NCBI GenBank assembly: GCA_963800865.1
Contig: CAWDCL010000004.1
Coordinates: forward strand, 2,108,001-2,172,000
Reading direction: 5' to 3'
From: JALOKP01 sp963800865
Lineage (GTDB): Bacteria; Acidobacteriota; Polarisedimenticolia; J045
DNA length: 64,000 nt
Below are positions 1 to 11,722 of the stretch, piece after piece (positions within the stretch are counted from its first letter, which is position 1; each line of letters opens with the position of its first letter). The notes under the pieces are model-generated. The model was not told the DNA's origin, ran no database searches, and worked only from the letters and a program-made list of their open reading frames with translations. Position numbers and translations under genes: made by a program.

Positions 1-2763
1 CAGGGAGTGCTGCCCGGTCGAACGCGCGGCCGCGACCCGCGCCGCCCGTTCCATCGCGGCCTCGACGGCGGCGAAGAGCCGGGACCGTTCGCCCAGCGCG
101 TCCAGCGCGCCCGACTTGATCAGCGCCTCGAGGGCACGGCGGTTCAGCAGGCGCCGGTCGACCTCGAGGCAGAGTTCGTCCAGGCTGGCAAAGCTCCCCA
201 GCCGCCCGCGGGCCTCGAGGATCGCGTCGACGGTCCCCTCTCCCACGCCCCGGACCGCGGCCATGCCGAACCGGACCGCCTCCCCCTCGACCTCGAAGTA
301 GCGCCCCGAGCGGTTGACCTCCGGCGGAAGGACCGGAATCCCCATCTCGCGGCACTCGCCGAGGTACTCGACCAGCTTGTCGGTGTTGTCCTTTTCCGTG
401 GTCAGCAGCGCCGCCATGAACGCCACCGGGTCGTGCGCCTTCAGGTAGGCCGTCTGGAAGGCGACCAGCGCGTAGGCCGCCGAGTGCGACTTGTTGAAGC
501 CATAACCCGCGAAGTGCTGCATCAGGTCGAAGACGTGCGCGGCGTCGTCCTTCGAGACGCCCTTCACTCCGGCGCCCTGCACGAACCCCTCGCGCTCCGA
601 CGCCATCGCCTCGGCCTTCTTCTTGCCCATCGCGCGCCGCAGCTGGTCGGCCTGTCCGAGGGAGTAGCCGCCCAGCGCCGAGGCGCACTGCATCACCTGT
701 TCCTGGTAGACCATCACGCCGTAGGTCGGCTTCAGGATCGGCTCCAGCAGCGGGTGCGGATAGGCCACCTTGACCCGGCCGTGACGCCGCTGGATGAAAT
801 CGTCGATCATCCCGGCCCCGAGCGGTCCGGGGCGGTAGAGCGCATTCAGCGCGATCAGGTCGTCAAAACGCTCCGGCTGCATCCGGCGCAGGATGTCGCG
901 CATCCCCGACGATTCGAACTGGAACACCCCCGCGGTGTGCGCCGCGCGGAACAGCGCGAAGGTCTTGCTGTCGTCGAGCGGCAGGTGGTCCATGTCGGGG
1001 GGCGTCCGGCCGGACTTCGCGATCAACGCCACGCAGTCGGAGATCAGGGTCAGCGTCTTCAGGCCGAGGAAGTCCATCTTGAGCAGGCCGACGGCCTCGA
1101 TCTCGTCCTTGGCCCACTGGGTGGTGATCTCGTCGCGGTTCGACTGCGTCGACAGCGGCGCGAACTCGACGACCGGACGGGGCGTGATGACGACGCCGGC
1201 GGCGTGGGTGCTGGCGTGCCGCGACAGTCCTTCGATCCGCAGCGCGATGTCGAGCAGCTCCTTCTCCCGGCCCTCGCTCTCGTGCAGCAGCTGGAGCCCC
1301 GGCACCTCGCGGATCGCGTCCTCGAGCCGCTTGCCGAGCTCGTCGGGCACCAGCTTCGCGATCCGGTCGGCGTCGGCGTAAGGGAAGCCCAGCACGCGGG
1401 CCGCGTCGCGAATGGCGGCCTTGGCGGCCATCGTGCCGAAGGTGATGATCTGGGCCACGTTCTCGCGGCCGTACTTGCCGCGGACGTAGTCGATCACCTC
1501 CTCGCGGCGGCGGAAACAGAAGTCGATGTCGATGTCCGGCATCGAGACCCGCTCGGGGTTCAGGAAGCGCTCGAAGAGCAGGTCGTACTGCAGCGGATCG
1601 ATGTCGGTGATGCGCAGGCAGAAGGCCGCCAGCGAGCCGGCGGCCGAGCCGCGGCCCGGTCCGACGGGGATCCCCTGCTCGCGGGCGTGCCGGATGAAGT
1701 CCCAGGTGACGAGGAAGTAGCCGGCGAACCCCATCTGGATGATCGTGTCCAGCTCCCAGGCGAGCCGCTTCTCGTACTCCTCGAGCGGGTGCCGCAGCAG
1801 CCCCGCCTTTTCCGTCGCCTGCCAGCCCGGCCGCCGCGCCTCGAACCCGCGCCGGACCTCGGCGCGGAAGACGCTCTCGAGCGTCTCGCCGGGCGGGACC
1901 GGGAAGTCCGGCACCAGCGTGCGTCCCAGCTCGAGCTTGACGTCGCAGCGCTCGGCGACGGCCAGCGTGTTCTCCAGCGCGTCCGGCCGCCAGGCGAAGC
2001 ACTCCCCCATCTCGTCGGCGGTCTTGAAGTAGTGCTCGGTCGTGTAGTGCATGCGGTCGGTGTCGTCGCGCTTCTTGCCCGTGCCGATGCAGACCAGGAC
2101 GTCGTGTGCGGCATGATCCTCGCGCCGCAGGAAATGCGTGTCGTTGGTCGCGACCAGCGGGAGGCCGGTCTCCTCGTGCAGCTTGACCAGCCCCTCGTTG
2201 ACGAGCTTCTCCTCGGGGATCCCCTGGTCCTGGAGCTCGAGGTACACGTTCTCGGGACCGAAGATCCCGACCAGTTCGTCGAGGGCCTCGCGGGCGCGGG
2301 CGTGGTCGCGCTGCCGCAGGTAGGTCGGGACCTCCGCCGCCAGGCAGCCCGACAGCGCGATGATCCCTTCGGCGTGCTCGCGCAGCAGCTCCTTGTCGAC
2401 GCGCGGCCGGTAGTAGTAGCCCTCGAGGTAGCCGAGCGTCGAGAGCCGGGTCAGGTTGGAGAAGCCGGCCGACGTCGCGGCGAGCAGGGTGAGGTGGTAG
2501 TAGGGCTTGCGGCCCGGGCCGCCCGGCGAGCGGTCGAAACGGCTGCCCGGCGCGACGTAGACCTCGCAGCCGAGGATCGGCTTGATCCCCGCCTTCTGCG
2601 CCGCCTGGTAGAACTTGATCGCGCCGTGCAGGTTGCCGTGATCCGTCATCGCGACGGCCGGCATCCCCAGCTCCTTGGCCCGCGCCACGAGCCGTCCGAC
2701 GGGCTGGGCCCCGTCGAGAAGGCTGAACTCGGTGTGGTTGTGCAGGTGGACGAAGGAACTCAC
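1..2763 (-). CDS. dnaE: DNA polymerase III subunit alpha (3' end truncated by window edge)
   Basis: Replicative polymerase catalytic subunit. The first 921 codons are visible and stay in one frame to base 1; the family usually has about 1,150 residues, so the C-terminal part lies outside the window. The GTG start at 2763 is followed directly by SSFVHLHNHTEFSLLDGA, the PHP-domain opening. Residues 409-415 read PDIDIDF, carrying two of the catalytic aspartates, followed by the family block QIITFGTMAAKAAIRD. The visible end (RRALEALIKSGALDALGE) belongs to the helix-hairpin-helix region. It lies downstream of guaA on the same strand, separated by a REP cluster, so it may or may not be cotranscribed. 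Confidence 0.96.
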   Translation of the reverse strand, partial: MSSFVHLHNHTEFSLLDGAQPVGRLVARAKELGMPAVAMTDHGNLHGAIKFYQAAQKAGIKPILGCEVYVAPGSRFDRSPGGPGRKPYYHLTLLAATSAGFSNLTRLSTLGYLEGYYYRPRVDKELLREHAEGIIALSGCLAAEVPTYLRQRDHARAREALDELVGIFGPENVYLELQDQGIPEEKLVNEGLVKLHEETGLPLVATNDTHFLRREDHAAHDVLVCIGTGKKRDDTDRMHYTTEHYFKTADEMGECFAWRPDALENTLAVAERCDVKLELGRTLVPDFPVPPGETLESVFRAEVRRGFEARRPGWQATEKAGLLRHPLEEYEKRLAWELDTIIQMGFAGYFLVTWDFIRHAREQGIPVGPGRGSAAGSLAAFCLRITDIDPLQYDLLFERFLNPERVSMPDIDIDFCFRRREEVIDYVRGKYGRENVAQIITFGTMAAKAAIRDAARVLGFPYADADRIAKLVPDELGKRLEDAIREVPGLQLLHESEGREKELLDIALRIEGLSRHASTHAAGVVITPRPVVEFAPLSTQSNRDEITTQWAKDEIEAVGLLKMDFLGLKTLTLISDCVALIAKSGRTPPDMDHLPLDDSKTFALFRAAHTAGVFQFESSGMRDILRRMQPERFDDLIALNALYRPGPLGAGMIDDFIQRRHGRVKVAYPHPLLEPILKPTYGVMVYQEQVMQCASALGGYSLGQADQLRRAMGKKKAEAMASEREGFVQGAGVKGVSKDDAAHVFDLMQHFAGYGFNKSHSAAYALVAFQTAYLKAHDPVAFMAALLTTEKDNTDKLVEYLGECREMGIPVLPPEVNRSGRYFEVEGEAVRFGMAAVRGVGEGTVDAILEARGRLGSFASLDELCLEVDRRLLNRRALEALIKSGALDALGERSRLFAAVEAAMERAARVAAARSTGQHSL

Positions 2764-2787
2764 GGCGCTCTTCCTGAAGTACTGACT

Positions 2788-2813
2788 GTAGGGGCCGCCC
2801 TCTGTGGCGGCCC
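2788..2813 (+). repeat. Variant REP-like hairpin element
   Basis: GTAG foot followed by arm GGGCCGCC, loop CTCTGT and arm GGCGGCCC. Relative to the main element (arms GGGCCGGC and GCCGGCCC), both arms carry a complementary change, so the 8-bp stem is kept. Its orientation is opposite to the three copies that follow. Confidence 0.8.
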
Positions 2814-2828
2814 GCCGGGCGCATTCTC

Positions 2829-2944
2829 GGGCCGGCACGGAGGCCGGCCCCTACAGCCGTTTTGCATGACCTCGGGCCGGCACGGAGGCCGGCCCCTACA
2901 GCCGTTTTGCATGACCTCGGGCCGGCACGGAGGCCGGCCCCTAC
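2829..2944 (-). repeat. Three tandem REP-like hairpin elements (45-bp unit)
   Basis: Three identical 26-bp elements at 2829-2854, 2874-2899 and 2919-2944, separated by two identical 19-bp spacers (AGCCGTTTTGCATGACCTC), giving a 45-bp tandem unit. Read on the minus strand each is GTAG, G-rich arm GGGCCGGC, loop CTCCGT, arm GCCGGCCC. The last copy's GTAG contains the TAG stop codon of guaA. The array fills the guaA-dnaE gap. Together with the inverted variant at 2788 it forms a REPIN/BIME-like arrangement. Confidence 0.9.
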
Positions 2945-4488
2945 TCCCATTCGATTGTAGCAGGGGGCTTCGAGGTGATGTCGTAAACCACGCGGTTGAC
3001 GCCGCGGACCTCCCCGACGATGCGTCCGGCCGTGCGCGCCAGCAGATCGTGCGGCAGCCGCGACCAGTCGGCGGTCATGAAGTCGTCGGTGTTGACCGAG
3101 CGCAGCGCGATCACGTGCTCGTAGGTCCGGCCGTCGCCCATCACGCCGACCGTCTTGAGCGGGAGGAAGACCGCGAAGGCCTGCGAGGTCCGGCTGATCC
3201 AGCCCGACTCCTCGAGCTCCTCGCGGAAGATCGCGTCGGCCTCGCGCAGCATCAGCAGGCGCTCCTCGTTCACCTCGCCGATGATCCGCACCGCGAGCCC
3301 CGGCCCGGGGAAGGGGTGCCGATGGACGAAGGCGTGGTCGAGGCCCAGCCGCTCGCCCAGCTCGCGGACCTCGTCCTTGAAGAGCCACGCCAGCGGCTCG
3401 ATCAGCCCCAGCTTCATCCGCTCGGGCAGGCCGCCGACGTTGTGGTGCGTCTTGATCGTCGCCGAGGGGCCGCCGCTGACGGTCTTCGATTCGATCCGGT
3501 CGGGGTAGATCGTGCCCTGCGCCAGCCACGCCGCGCCGCTCCGTGCAGCGTACTCTTCGAACACCGTGACGAACTCGCGGCCGATGATCCGGCGCTTGTG
3601 CTCGGGTTCCGCGATGCCGGCGAGCGCGTCGAGGAAACGCTTCCGCGCATCGGCCCGCTGGACGTGCAGCCCGTAGCGTCCGCGGAAGGTCGAGATGACC
3701 TGCTCGGCCTCGGCCTTGCGCAGGAGGCCGTTGTCGACGAACACGGCCTCGAGCCGCTCGCCGATCGCGCGGTGGACGAGCAGCGCCATCACCGACGAGT
3801 CGACGCCGCCCGACAGCGCGCAGACGACGCGTCCCTCGCTCCCGACCTTGCGCTGGATTTCGGAGATCGCCTCGCGCTCGTAGGCGGCCATCGACCAGTC
3901 GCCCGAGCAGCCGCAGACGTCGAGCGCGAACCGCCGGAGGAACGCGCTGCCGTGTTCGGTGTGCCGGACCTCGGGGTGGAACTGCACGGCGTAGCGGCGG
4001 CGCTGCGGGTCCTCGGCCGCGGCGAACGGCGTGCTCGAGGTCTTCGCGACGGGGTTCATCCCGGGAGGAAGGGCGGTGATGCTGTCGCCGTGGCTCATCC
4101 AGACGACGCTCTCGCGCGGCCAGTCGGCAAAGAGCGCGGAAGGTGCGCCGTCGAGTTCCAGCGTCGCTCGGCCGAATTCCCGTTCCGGGGCCGGCTCGAC
4201 CCGGCCACCGCAACGATGGGCCAGGATCTGCATCCCGTAGCAGATCCCCAGCACCGGCTTCGCGGTCGCCAGGACCTCGTCGCTGACGGTCGGGGCGCTG
4301 GGCTCGTAGACCGAGGCCGGGCCGCCGGAGAGCACGATCCCCCGCACTTCCGGCGCCGCGATGCGCGCCGCGGCCTCGGCCGGCGGGACGACGACCGCGA
4401 ACACGCCCGCCTCGCGGATCCGCCGGGCGATCAGTTGCGTCACCTGGCTGCCGAAGTCGATGACCAGGATCGTTTCGTGGAGCGCCAC
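2941..4488 (-). CDS. guaA: GMP synthase (glutamine-hydrolysing)
   Basis: Converts XMP to GMP with ATP and glutamine; last step of de novo guanine nucleotide synthesis. 515 residues, normal for the family. The class I amidotransferase domain comes first, with nucleophile Cys83 in GICYGMQ and the His-Glu pair in QFHPEV. The ATP-pyrophosphatase domain follows (P-loop SGGVDSS), then the dimerisation domain with the canonical C-terminus PPATIEWE. The GTG start at 4488 is preceded by GGAGGTGAGGAC, a strong ribosome binding site that overlaps the holA stop. The TAG stop lies inside a REP-like element, yet the conserved C-terminus is intact. Probably cotranscribed with lptE and holA. Confidence 0.97.
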   Translation of the reverse strand: MALHETILVIDFGSQVTQLIARRIREAGVFAVVVPPAEAAARIAAPEVRGIVLSGGPASVYEPSAPTVSDEVLATAKPVLGICYGMQILAHRCGGRVEPAPEREFGRATLELDGAPSALFADWPRESVVWMSHGDSITALPPGMNPVAKTSSTPFAAAEDPQRRRYAVQFHPEVRHTEHGSAFLRRFALDVCGCSGDWSMAAYEREAISEIQRKVGSEGRVVCALSGGVDSSVMALLVHRAIGERLEAVFVDNGLLRKAEAEQVISTFRGRYGLHVQRADARKRFLDALAGIAEPEHKRRIIGREFVTVFEEYAARSGAAWLAQGTIYPDRIESKTVSGGPSATIKTHHNVGGLPERMKLGLIEPLAWLFKDEVRELGERLGLDHAFVHRHPFPGPGLAVRIIGEVNEERLLMLREADAIFREELEESGWISRTSQAFAVFLPLKTVGVMGDGRTYEHVIALRSVNTDDFMTADWSRLPHDLLARTAGRIVGEVRGVNRVVYDITSKPPATIEWE

Positions 4489-4492
4489 GTCC

Positions 4493-5533
4493 TCACCTCC
4501 GCGGCAGCGCGAACGCCTGCACGACGCCCGCGAGCGCCTGCCAGGCGTCGCCGCCGGACTTGAGCCGACCATCGGCGGCGACGCAGGCGGCCATCGCGTC
4601 GCCCGCCCGCGCGCCGACCTTGCGCGCCGCCTGCGCGTACTTGCCCGCCGTGAACGGGTGGCAGCCGAGCGCCTCCCGCACCTCGTCCGCGCCGCCGCCG
4701 CGCCCGACGACGTCGTACGCCGCTGCGAGCCGCCTGGCGATCGACGCCAGCTGGCCGAGCAGGACGAGCGGCGCGCCGCCGTCCGTGCCGACGAGCCGCC
4801 GCCCGAGGATCTCCACCGCCCCCGCGGCGTCTCCCCCCAGCAGGGCGTCCTCGAGGGCAAAGGCCCCCACCGCCCGCCCCGGCCCGAGCATCTCCTCGAC
4901 CGTCTCGACCCCGATCCCCTTCCCCACCGTCGAGCCCGGCGCACCCGAGACGAGCGCGAGCTTGTCGAGCTCCCGTTCGGCGATCGCGGTGTTGGTCCCG
5001 ACCGCCTCGGCCAGCGCGCGGGCCGCGGGTCCGGTCAGCTTGAGACCGCGCTCCGTCGCCTTCGCGGCGACCCACGACGCCATCTCGCGCTCCTTCGGGA
5101 GCGGGCAGTCGACCACCAGCCCGACCGCCTCGAGGCGCTTGATCGCCTTGAGCCGGCGGTCCGCCTTCTCCACGACGAAGACCAGCGTGGCGTGCGGCGG
5201 AGGGCGCTCGAGGTACTGCTCGAGCGCGTCCTGGGCCTCGTTTCCGCCGCTTCCGGCGCCCCCGCCCGCCGCCAGCCCCTGCGGCTCGACGGCGACCACG
5301 ACCCGCCGGCCGCCCAGCAGCGTGCGGGTGCGCGCGGCGTCGAGCGCCCGCACCAGCGGGGCGTCGCTGAGGCGGTCGACGCCGGTCAGCCGCTCGTCCT
5401 CGGGCAGCGCTGCGACCAGCGTCTCGACCACCTGCCGCGCGGCGACCTCGTCCTCGCCGACCACCAGCACCACGGGCGGCCAGCGGCCGGCCGCAAGTTC
5501 CCGCGCGAGCGGGCTGCGCGGCGCCGCCGTCAC
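4493..5533 (-). CDS. holA: DNA polymerase III subunit delta
   Basis: Clamp-loader delta subunit that opens the beta sliding clamp. 346 residues, the usual length. It opens with an ATPase-like fold lacking a functional P-loop (VVLVVGEDEVAARQVVETL), followed by the family features DRLSDAPLVRALDAARTRTL and a helical C-terminal collar domain. The GTG start at 5533 lies two bases after the lptE stop. Sequence divergence is normal for HolA; the lptE-holA neighbourhood, common in bacteria, supports the call. Confidence 0.88.
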   Translation of the reverse strand: MTAAPRSPLARELAAGRWPPVVLVVGEDEVAARQVVETLVAALPEDERLTGVDRLSDAPLVRALDAARTRTLLGGRRVVVAVEPQGLAAGGGAGSGGNEAQDALEQYLERPPPHATLVFVVEKADRRLKAIKRLEAVGLVVDCPLPKEREMASWVAAKATERGLKLTGPAARALAEAVGTNTAIAERELDKLALVSGAPGSTVGKGIGVETVEEMLGPGRAVGAFALEDALLGGDAAGAVEILGRRLVGTDGGAPLVLLGQLASIARRLAAAYDVVGRGGGADEVREALGCHPFTAGKYAQAARKVGARAGDAMAACVAADGRLKSGGDAWQALAGVVQAFALPRR

Positions 5534-5535
5534 GG

Positions 5536-6133
5536 TCAGAACCCCTCGAGGATCGCGGTCACCACCGACCGCGCGAAATCGCGTGCGATCTGGTCGGTGG
5601 CCACGATCACCTGGTCGACGGGGGCGTCGGGGACGCTGGGGATGTCGTACTGCTGCGTGAAGACGAAGTTGTCGCGGCTCCAGAGGATCTTCTCCGGGAC
5701 GGTCTGCACCAGCCGCATGCGGGCCGTGATGACCACCTCGGAACGCTCCGACCGCCCGCCCTGGGAGAAGCTGATCGGGTTGGTGCGGAAGGAAAGCACC
5801 ACCCCCTCGAGGACCACCTGGGCGTTCTTCTCGTCGGGTACCGCGCGGTACCGGCCTCGCACCACGAACTCGTTGATCAGCGCCTCGGTGACACGCTGCG
5901 CGATCTCCGGTCGGGTCGTCTCGTTGTCGACCAGCGGGATCGCGATCGTCTCGGTCCCGGGCGGGATCACCGACTGCACGCCGCCGGTCCCGGCGAGCCG
6001 ATAGCCGCAGCCGGCGCCGGCCAGCGCGACGAGCCCCGCCAGGGCGAACAGGACGCGGCCCCGCCCCGCCGCCCGCGACGGCGGGCTCGCGGTAGGCCGG
6101 TCCCGGCGGCAGCGTGCTGACGAGCGCGTTCAT
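5536..6133 (-). CDS. lptE: LPS-assembly lipoprotein LptE (5' end frame uncertain)
   Basis: LptE plugs the LptD barrel that inserts lipopolysaccharide in the outer membrane. The continuous part runs from about 6060 to 5536. It has a hydrophobic stretch VLFALAGLVALAGAGC with a lipobox-like end, then GYRLAGTGG and a conserved IPPGTETIAIPLVDN segment. No start codon is available in this frame upstream of the hydrophobic stretch. An ATG at 6133 in the neighbouring frame (MNALVSTLPPG) would join it if one base is wrong in the G-rich run near 6060. A GTG at about 5979 would give a protein without a signal peptide, which is unlikely for this family. Directly followed by holA. Confidence 0.72.
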
Positions 6134-6234
6134 GGGCGGCATCGACCCCGAAGCCGCGGCGGCGCGCGAGCGCCACGGGCGGCGGGAAAGGGTCACGATA
6201 GCCGCCCCGGAACGCCGTGCCAAGCCCTGCCGGG

Positions 6235-6240
6235 TATACT
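6235..6240 (+). promoter_or_regulatory. Putative -10 box of leuS, close to the start codon
   Basis: TATACT ends 8 bases before the leuS ATG at 6249. Transcription starting about 7 bases downstream would give a leaderless or nearly leaderless mRNA. No convincing -35 hexamer is visible. Confidence 0.45.
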
Positions 6241-6248
6241 CCCGCGCC

Positions 6249-9092
<2,844 letters not shown>

Positions 9093-9119
9093 GGGGCGCG
9101 GCGCACCCTGCCCGCACGC

Positions 9120-9557
9120 CTACCGCCGCACCAGTTCCCCGCTCTCCAGCCGGCGCCGGATCCCGTCGACGAGACCGTTGACGAAGGCGCCCGACTCCGG
9201 GCCGCCGAACAGCTTGGCCAGCTCGATCGCCTCGTCGAGGATCACGGCGGCCGGGGTGTCGGGCTCGTCGAGCAGCTCGAACAGCGCGATCCGCAGCACG
9301 TTGCGGTCGACGGCCGCCATCCGCTCGAGGCGCCAGTTGGTCGAGCCGGCGCGGATCAGCCCGTCCAGCTCCCCCATCCGCCGCACGACGCCGCGCACGA
9401 GGTGCTCCGCGAAGCGGCGCGCCTGCGGATCGAGCTTCTCCTCCGCCAGGCCGCCCTCGAGGTAGCTGGCGATCACCTGCTCCGTCCCGTCGCCCGAGAG
9501 TTCGCGCTGGTAGAGCATCGCGAGCGCGGCCTCGCGGGCCTGGGTCCGGGCGCGCAT
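9120..9557 (-). CDS. nusB: Transcription antitermination protein NusB
   Basis: All-helical RNA-binding factor that, with NusE (S10), forms the rRNA antitermination complex. 145 residues. Family features: N-terminal TQAREAALAMLYQRELSG, central DGLIRAGSTNWRLERMAAVDRNVLRIALFEL (key segment NWRLERMAAVDRNVLR), and C-terminal ILDEAIELAKLFGGPESGAFVNG. Starts five bases after the ribH stop, the classic ribH-nusB pairing, so the two genes are probably cotranscribed. Confidence 0.96.
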   Translation of the reverse strand: MRARTQAREAALAMLYQRELSGDGTEQVIASYLEGGLAEEKLDPQARRFAEHLVRGVVRRMGELDGLIRAGSTNWRLERMAAVDRNVLRIALFELLDEPDTPAAVILDEAIELAKLFGGPESGAFVNGLVDGIRRRLESGELVRR

Positions 9558-9562
9558 CCGGC

Positions 9563-10036
9563 TCAGCCGGCAAGCTTCTTGAGTTGCGCCATCTCGACGG
9601 CGGTCAGCGCCGCCTCGAACCCCTTGTTGCCCGACTTCCCGCCGGAGCGCTCCATCGCCTGCTCGAGCGTGTCGGTCGTCAGGACGCCGTCAGCGACCGG
9701 GATCCCGGTCTCCGAGGCGACCGCCGCGAGGTCGCGCGTGACGGTCATCGCCAGCTGGTCGAAGTGCGGCGTTTCGCCGCGGACCAGCGCGCCGAGCGCG
9801 ATCAGCGCGTCGGGCGCGTTCTTGCCGCGCGCGAGCATCCGCAGCCCCTGGGTGATCTCGAACGACCCCGGCACGCGGACGACGGTCACGTTGTCGCGCG
9901 ACCCGCCGAGTCGCGTGATCCCGTCGAGCGCCCCGTTCAGCAGCACCTCGGTCACGCGGCTGTTGAAGCGCGAGAGCACGATCCCGAACGTGAGACCCTT
10001 GGCGTCGAGCTTGCCGGCCAGTTCCTTCATCGGCAT
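9563..10036 (-). CDS. ribH: 6,7-dimethyl-8-ribityllumazine synthase
   Basis: Penultimate step of riboflavin synthesis, condensing dihydroxybutanone phosphate with the ribityl-aminouracil. 157 residues. Substrate-binding and catalytic segments are visible: SRFNSRVTEVLL, VPGSFEI, ALGALVRGETPHFD (with the catalytic His) and ADGVLTTDTLEQA. The ATG at 10036 has GTGAGG at suitable distance upstream; a second ATG two codons later is possible. No other rib gene is in the window. Confidence 0.96.
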   Translation of the reverse strand: MPMKELAGKLDAKGLTFGIVLSRFNSRVTEVLLNGALDGITRLGGSRDNVTVVRVPGSFEITQGLRMLARGKNAPDALIALGALVRGETPHFDQLAMTVTRDLAAVASETGIPVADGVLTTDTLEQAMERSGGKSGNKGFEAALTAVEMAQLKKLAG

Positions 10037-10130
10037 GGTTGAACCTCACCGGGGCCAGAGCGGCTTCGGGCCGGGCCCACGAGCGGGCGGAGTCTAGCAC
10101 CCGGGCCGGGGCTCCACGAACCGCCCGGCC

Positions 10131-10844
10131 TCAGATCTCGATCCCGGCGGCGCGGCGGAGCAGTTCCGGCCAGTGGGGCGCCAGCAGGCCCTTCAGGACC
10201 AGGTCCGCCCCCCATAGCGCCGCGGCGAACGCCAGCCGCCGCCGCTCCGCGTGCAGCCAGGCCCGCGGCGGCATCCGCTCCAGGAGCAACCGCGACAGGC
10301 AGACCCCCAGCAGCACGAAGGCGGCCACGCGCAGGAGCGACCACGGGTGCCAGGCAAGGGCGACGGCCGCCAGCGGCCGCTCGGCCAGGCTGGCCGTCAT
10401 CCCGACGTAGAACGACATGAAGCCGAGCAGGTAGGCGCCCAGCACGAGCCCGCCCCAGCCGCCGGTCGCCGCGGCCAGGACGACGAAGGCGACGAGGTGC
10501 AGCAGGTGCTGCGGGACGAACGCCGCCGGCGAGGCCTCCGGGCCGACGCCCGTCTCGAGCCACGGGCGCATCTCGTTCCAGTAGCTGCGCGCGTGCGGGA
10601 TCACCTGCGCCGCGGTCTCAGGCGCGACCGCGGTCAGGGCGACGAACGACAGCGAGAGGGCCGCCGCCCACGCCAGGAGCCAGCCCACGACGCCGGGCCG
10701 CGTCCGGTCGCGGCGCGACGCGAGGAACCAGAAGGCCAGCGAGCCGGCGGCCAGCGGCGCGCTCCAGCGCCACCCGGTCGCGAACGGCAGCGCCGCGGCG
10801 AGCGGCGCGGAGAGCACCAGCCAGGCTCCCGGCTCGCGCTTCAC
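10131..10844 (-). CDS. Multi-pass membrane protein of unknown function
   Basis: 237 residues with about six hydrophobic segments (for example WLLAWAAALSLSFVALTAV and GGLVLGAYLLGFMSFYVG). A periplasmic or cytoplasmic loop between the second and third segments is followed by QHLLHLVAF, with two histidines that could be functional. I do not recognise the family. The GTG start at 10844 overlaps the mtnP stop by four bases (GTGA), so translation is probably coupled to mtnP. The ribH promoter region follows. Confidence 0.7.
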   Translation of the reverse strand: MKREPGAWLVLSAPLAAALPFATGWRWSAPLAAGSLAFWFLASRRDRTRPGVVGWLLAWAAALSLSFVALTAVAPETAAQVIPHARSYWNEMRPWLETGVGPEASPAAFVPQHLLHLVAFVVLAAATGGWGGLVLGAYLLGFMSFYVGMTASLAERPLAAVALAWHPWSLLRVAAFVLLGVCLSRLLLERMPPRAWLHAERRRLAFAAALWGADLVLKGLLAPHWPELLRRAAGIEI

Positions 10845-11722
10845 GCGTGGCGCGCGAGCAGCGGACCCAGCCGTTCGACCGTCGCCTCGGGCCACGCCGC
10901 GCGGGGGGTGATGATCGCGAACCGCAGCGCGTCGGCACAGCCGCAGGACCGGGCCGCCGGCAGGTCGGCCGCCAGGGTGCGGACCGCGTCCTGCGCCCGC
11001 TTCGCGTTGACGTGCAGCCGGTCGACGATCTGCTCGACCGAGACCGGCTCCTCGTCCGTCTTCCAGCAGTCGTAGTCGGTGACCAGCGCCATCGAGGCGA
11101 AGCAGAGCTCGGCTTCGCGGCAGAGCCGGGCCTCCTGCATGTTCGTCATCCCGATCACCGAGGCGCCCAGGCTGCGGTAGAAGCGCGACTCGGCCCGCGT
11201 CGAGAACTGCGGCCCCTCCATGCAGACGTAGGTTCCGCCCTCGTGGACGGTCGCCCCGGCGCCGCGGGCCGCGGTCCCCAGCCGGCCCGCGAGGTCCGCG
11301 CAGACCGGGTCGGCGAGCGAGACGTGGGCCACGATCCCGTCGCCGAAGAAGGTATCGGGGCGGTGCCGCGTCCGATCGAACATCTGGTCGGGCACGACGA
11401 CGTCGAGCGGGTGGATCTGCTCGGCGAGCGACCCCACCGCCGACACCGCCAGCACGAACTCCACGCCGAGCGACTTGAGCGCCCAGACGTTGGCGCGGAA
11501 GTTGATCTCGGTCGGCAGGATCGTGTGCGACGGGCCGTGCCGGGCCAGGAAGGCGACCGAAGTGGCGCCGATCTCGCCGATCAGGACCGGTGAACTCGGC
11601 GCGCCGAACGGCGTCTCGATCCGGCGCTCCTCGGCGTGCGCGAGCCCTTCCATCCGGTAGAGGCCGCTGCCGCCGATCACCCCCAGCCGGGCCGTCCGGC
11701 CCCCGCCGCTCCGCGCGGTCAT
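10841..11722 (-). CDS. mtnP: S-methyl-5'-thioadenosine phosphorylase
   Basis: Phosphorolysis of methylthioadenosine to adenine and methylthioribose-1-phosphate in methionine salvage. 293 residues, family type 2 purine phosphorylase. Motifs: GVIGGSGLYRMEGL, ARHGPSHTILPTEINFRANV (phosphate and ribose site), VVPDQMFDRT, CMEGPQFSTRAESRFYR, GMTNMQEARLCREAELCFA and VTDYDCW; the last two favour MTA over other purine nucleosides. The ATG overlaps the stop of the upstream DUF255 gene (ATGA), so the genes form an operon. Confidence 0.93.
   Translation of the reverse strand: MTARSGGGRTARLGVIGGSGLYRMEGLAHAEERRIETPFGAPSSPVLIGEIGATSVAFLARHGPSHTILPTEINFRANVWALKSLGVEFVLAVSAVGSLAEQIHPLDVVVPDQMFDRTRHRPDTFFGDGIVAHVSLADPVCADLAGRLGTAARGAGATVHEGGTYVCMEGPQFSTRAESRFYRSLGASVIGMTNMQEARLCREAELCFASMALVTDYDCWKTDEEPVSVEQIVDRLHVNAKRAQDAVRTLAADLPAARSCGCADALRFAIITPRAAWPEATVERLGPLLARHA

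Noticed and set aside
2788..2944. CRISPR-like array of regularly spaced repeats
   Set aside because: Only three to four units with identical spacers, palindromic repeats also dispersed elsewhere, no cas genes; REP-like elements explain it.
7..4563. A very long plus-strand open frame opposite dnaE and guaA
   Set aside because: It is the antisense of two strongly recognisable minus-strand genes in the same codon register; long open antisense frames are expected at this GC content.
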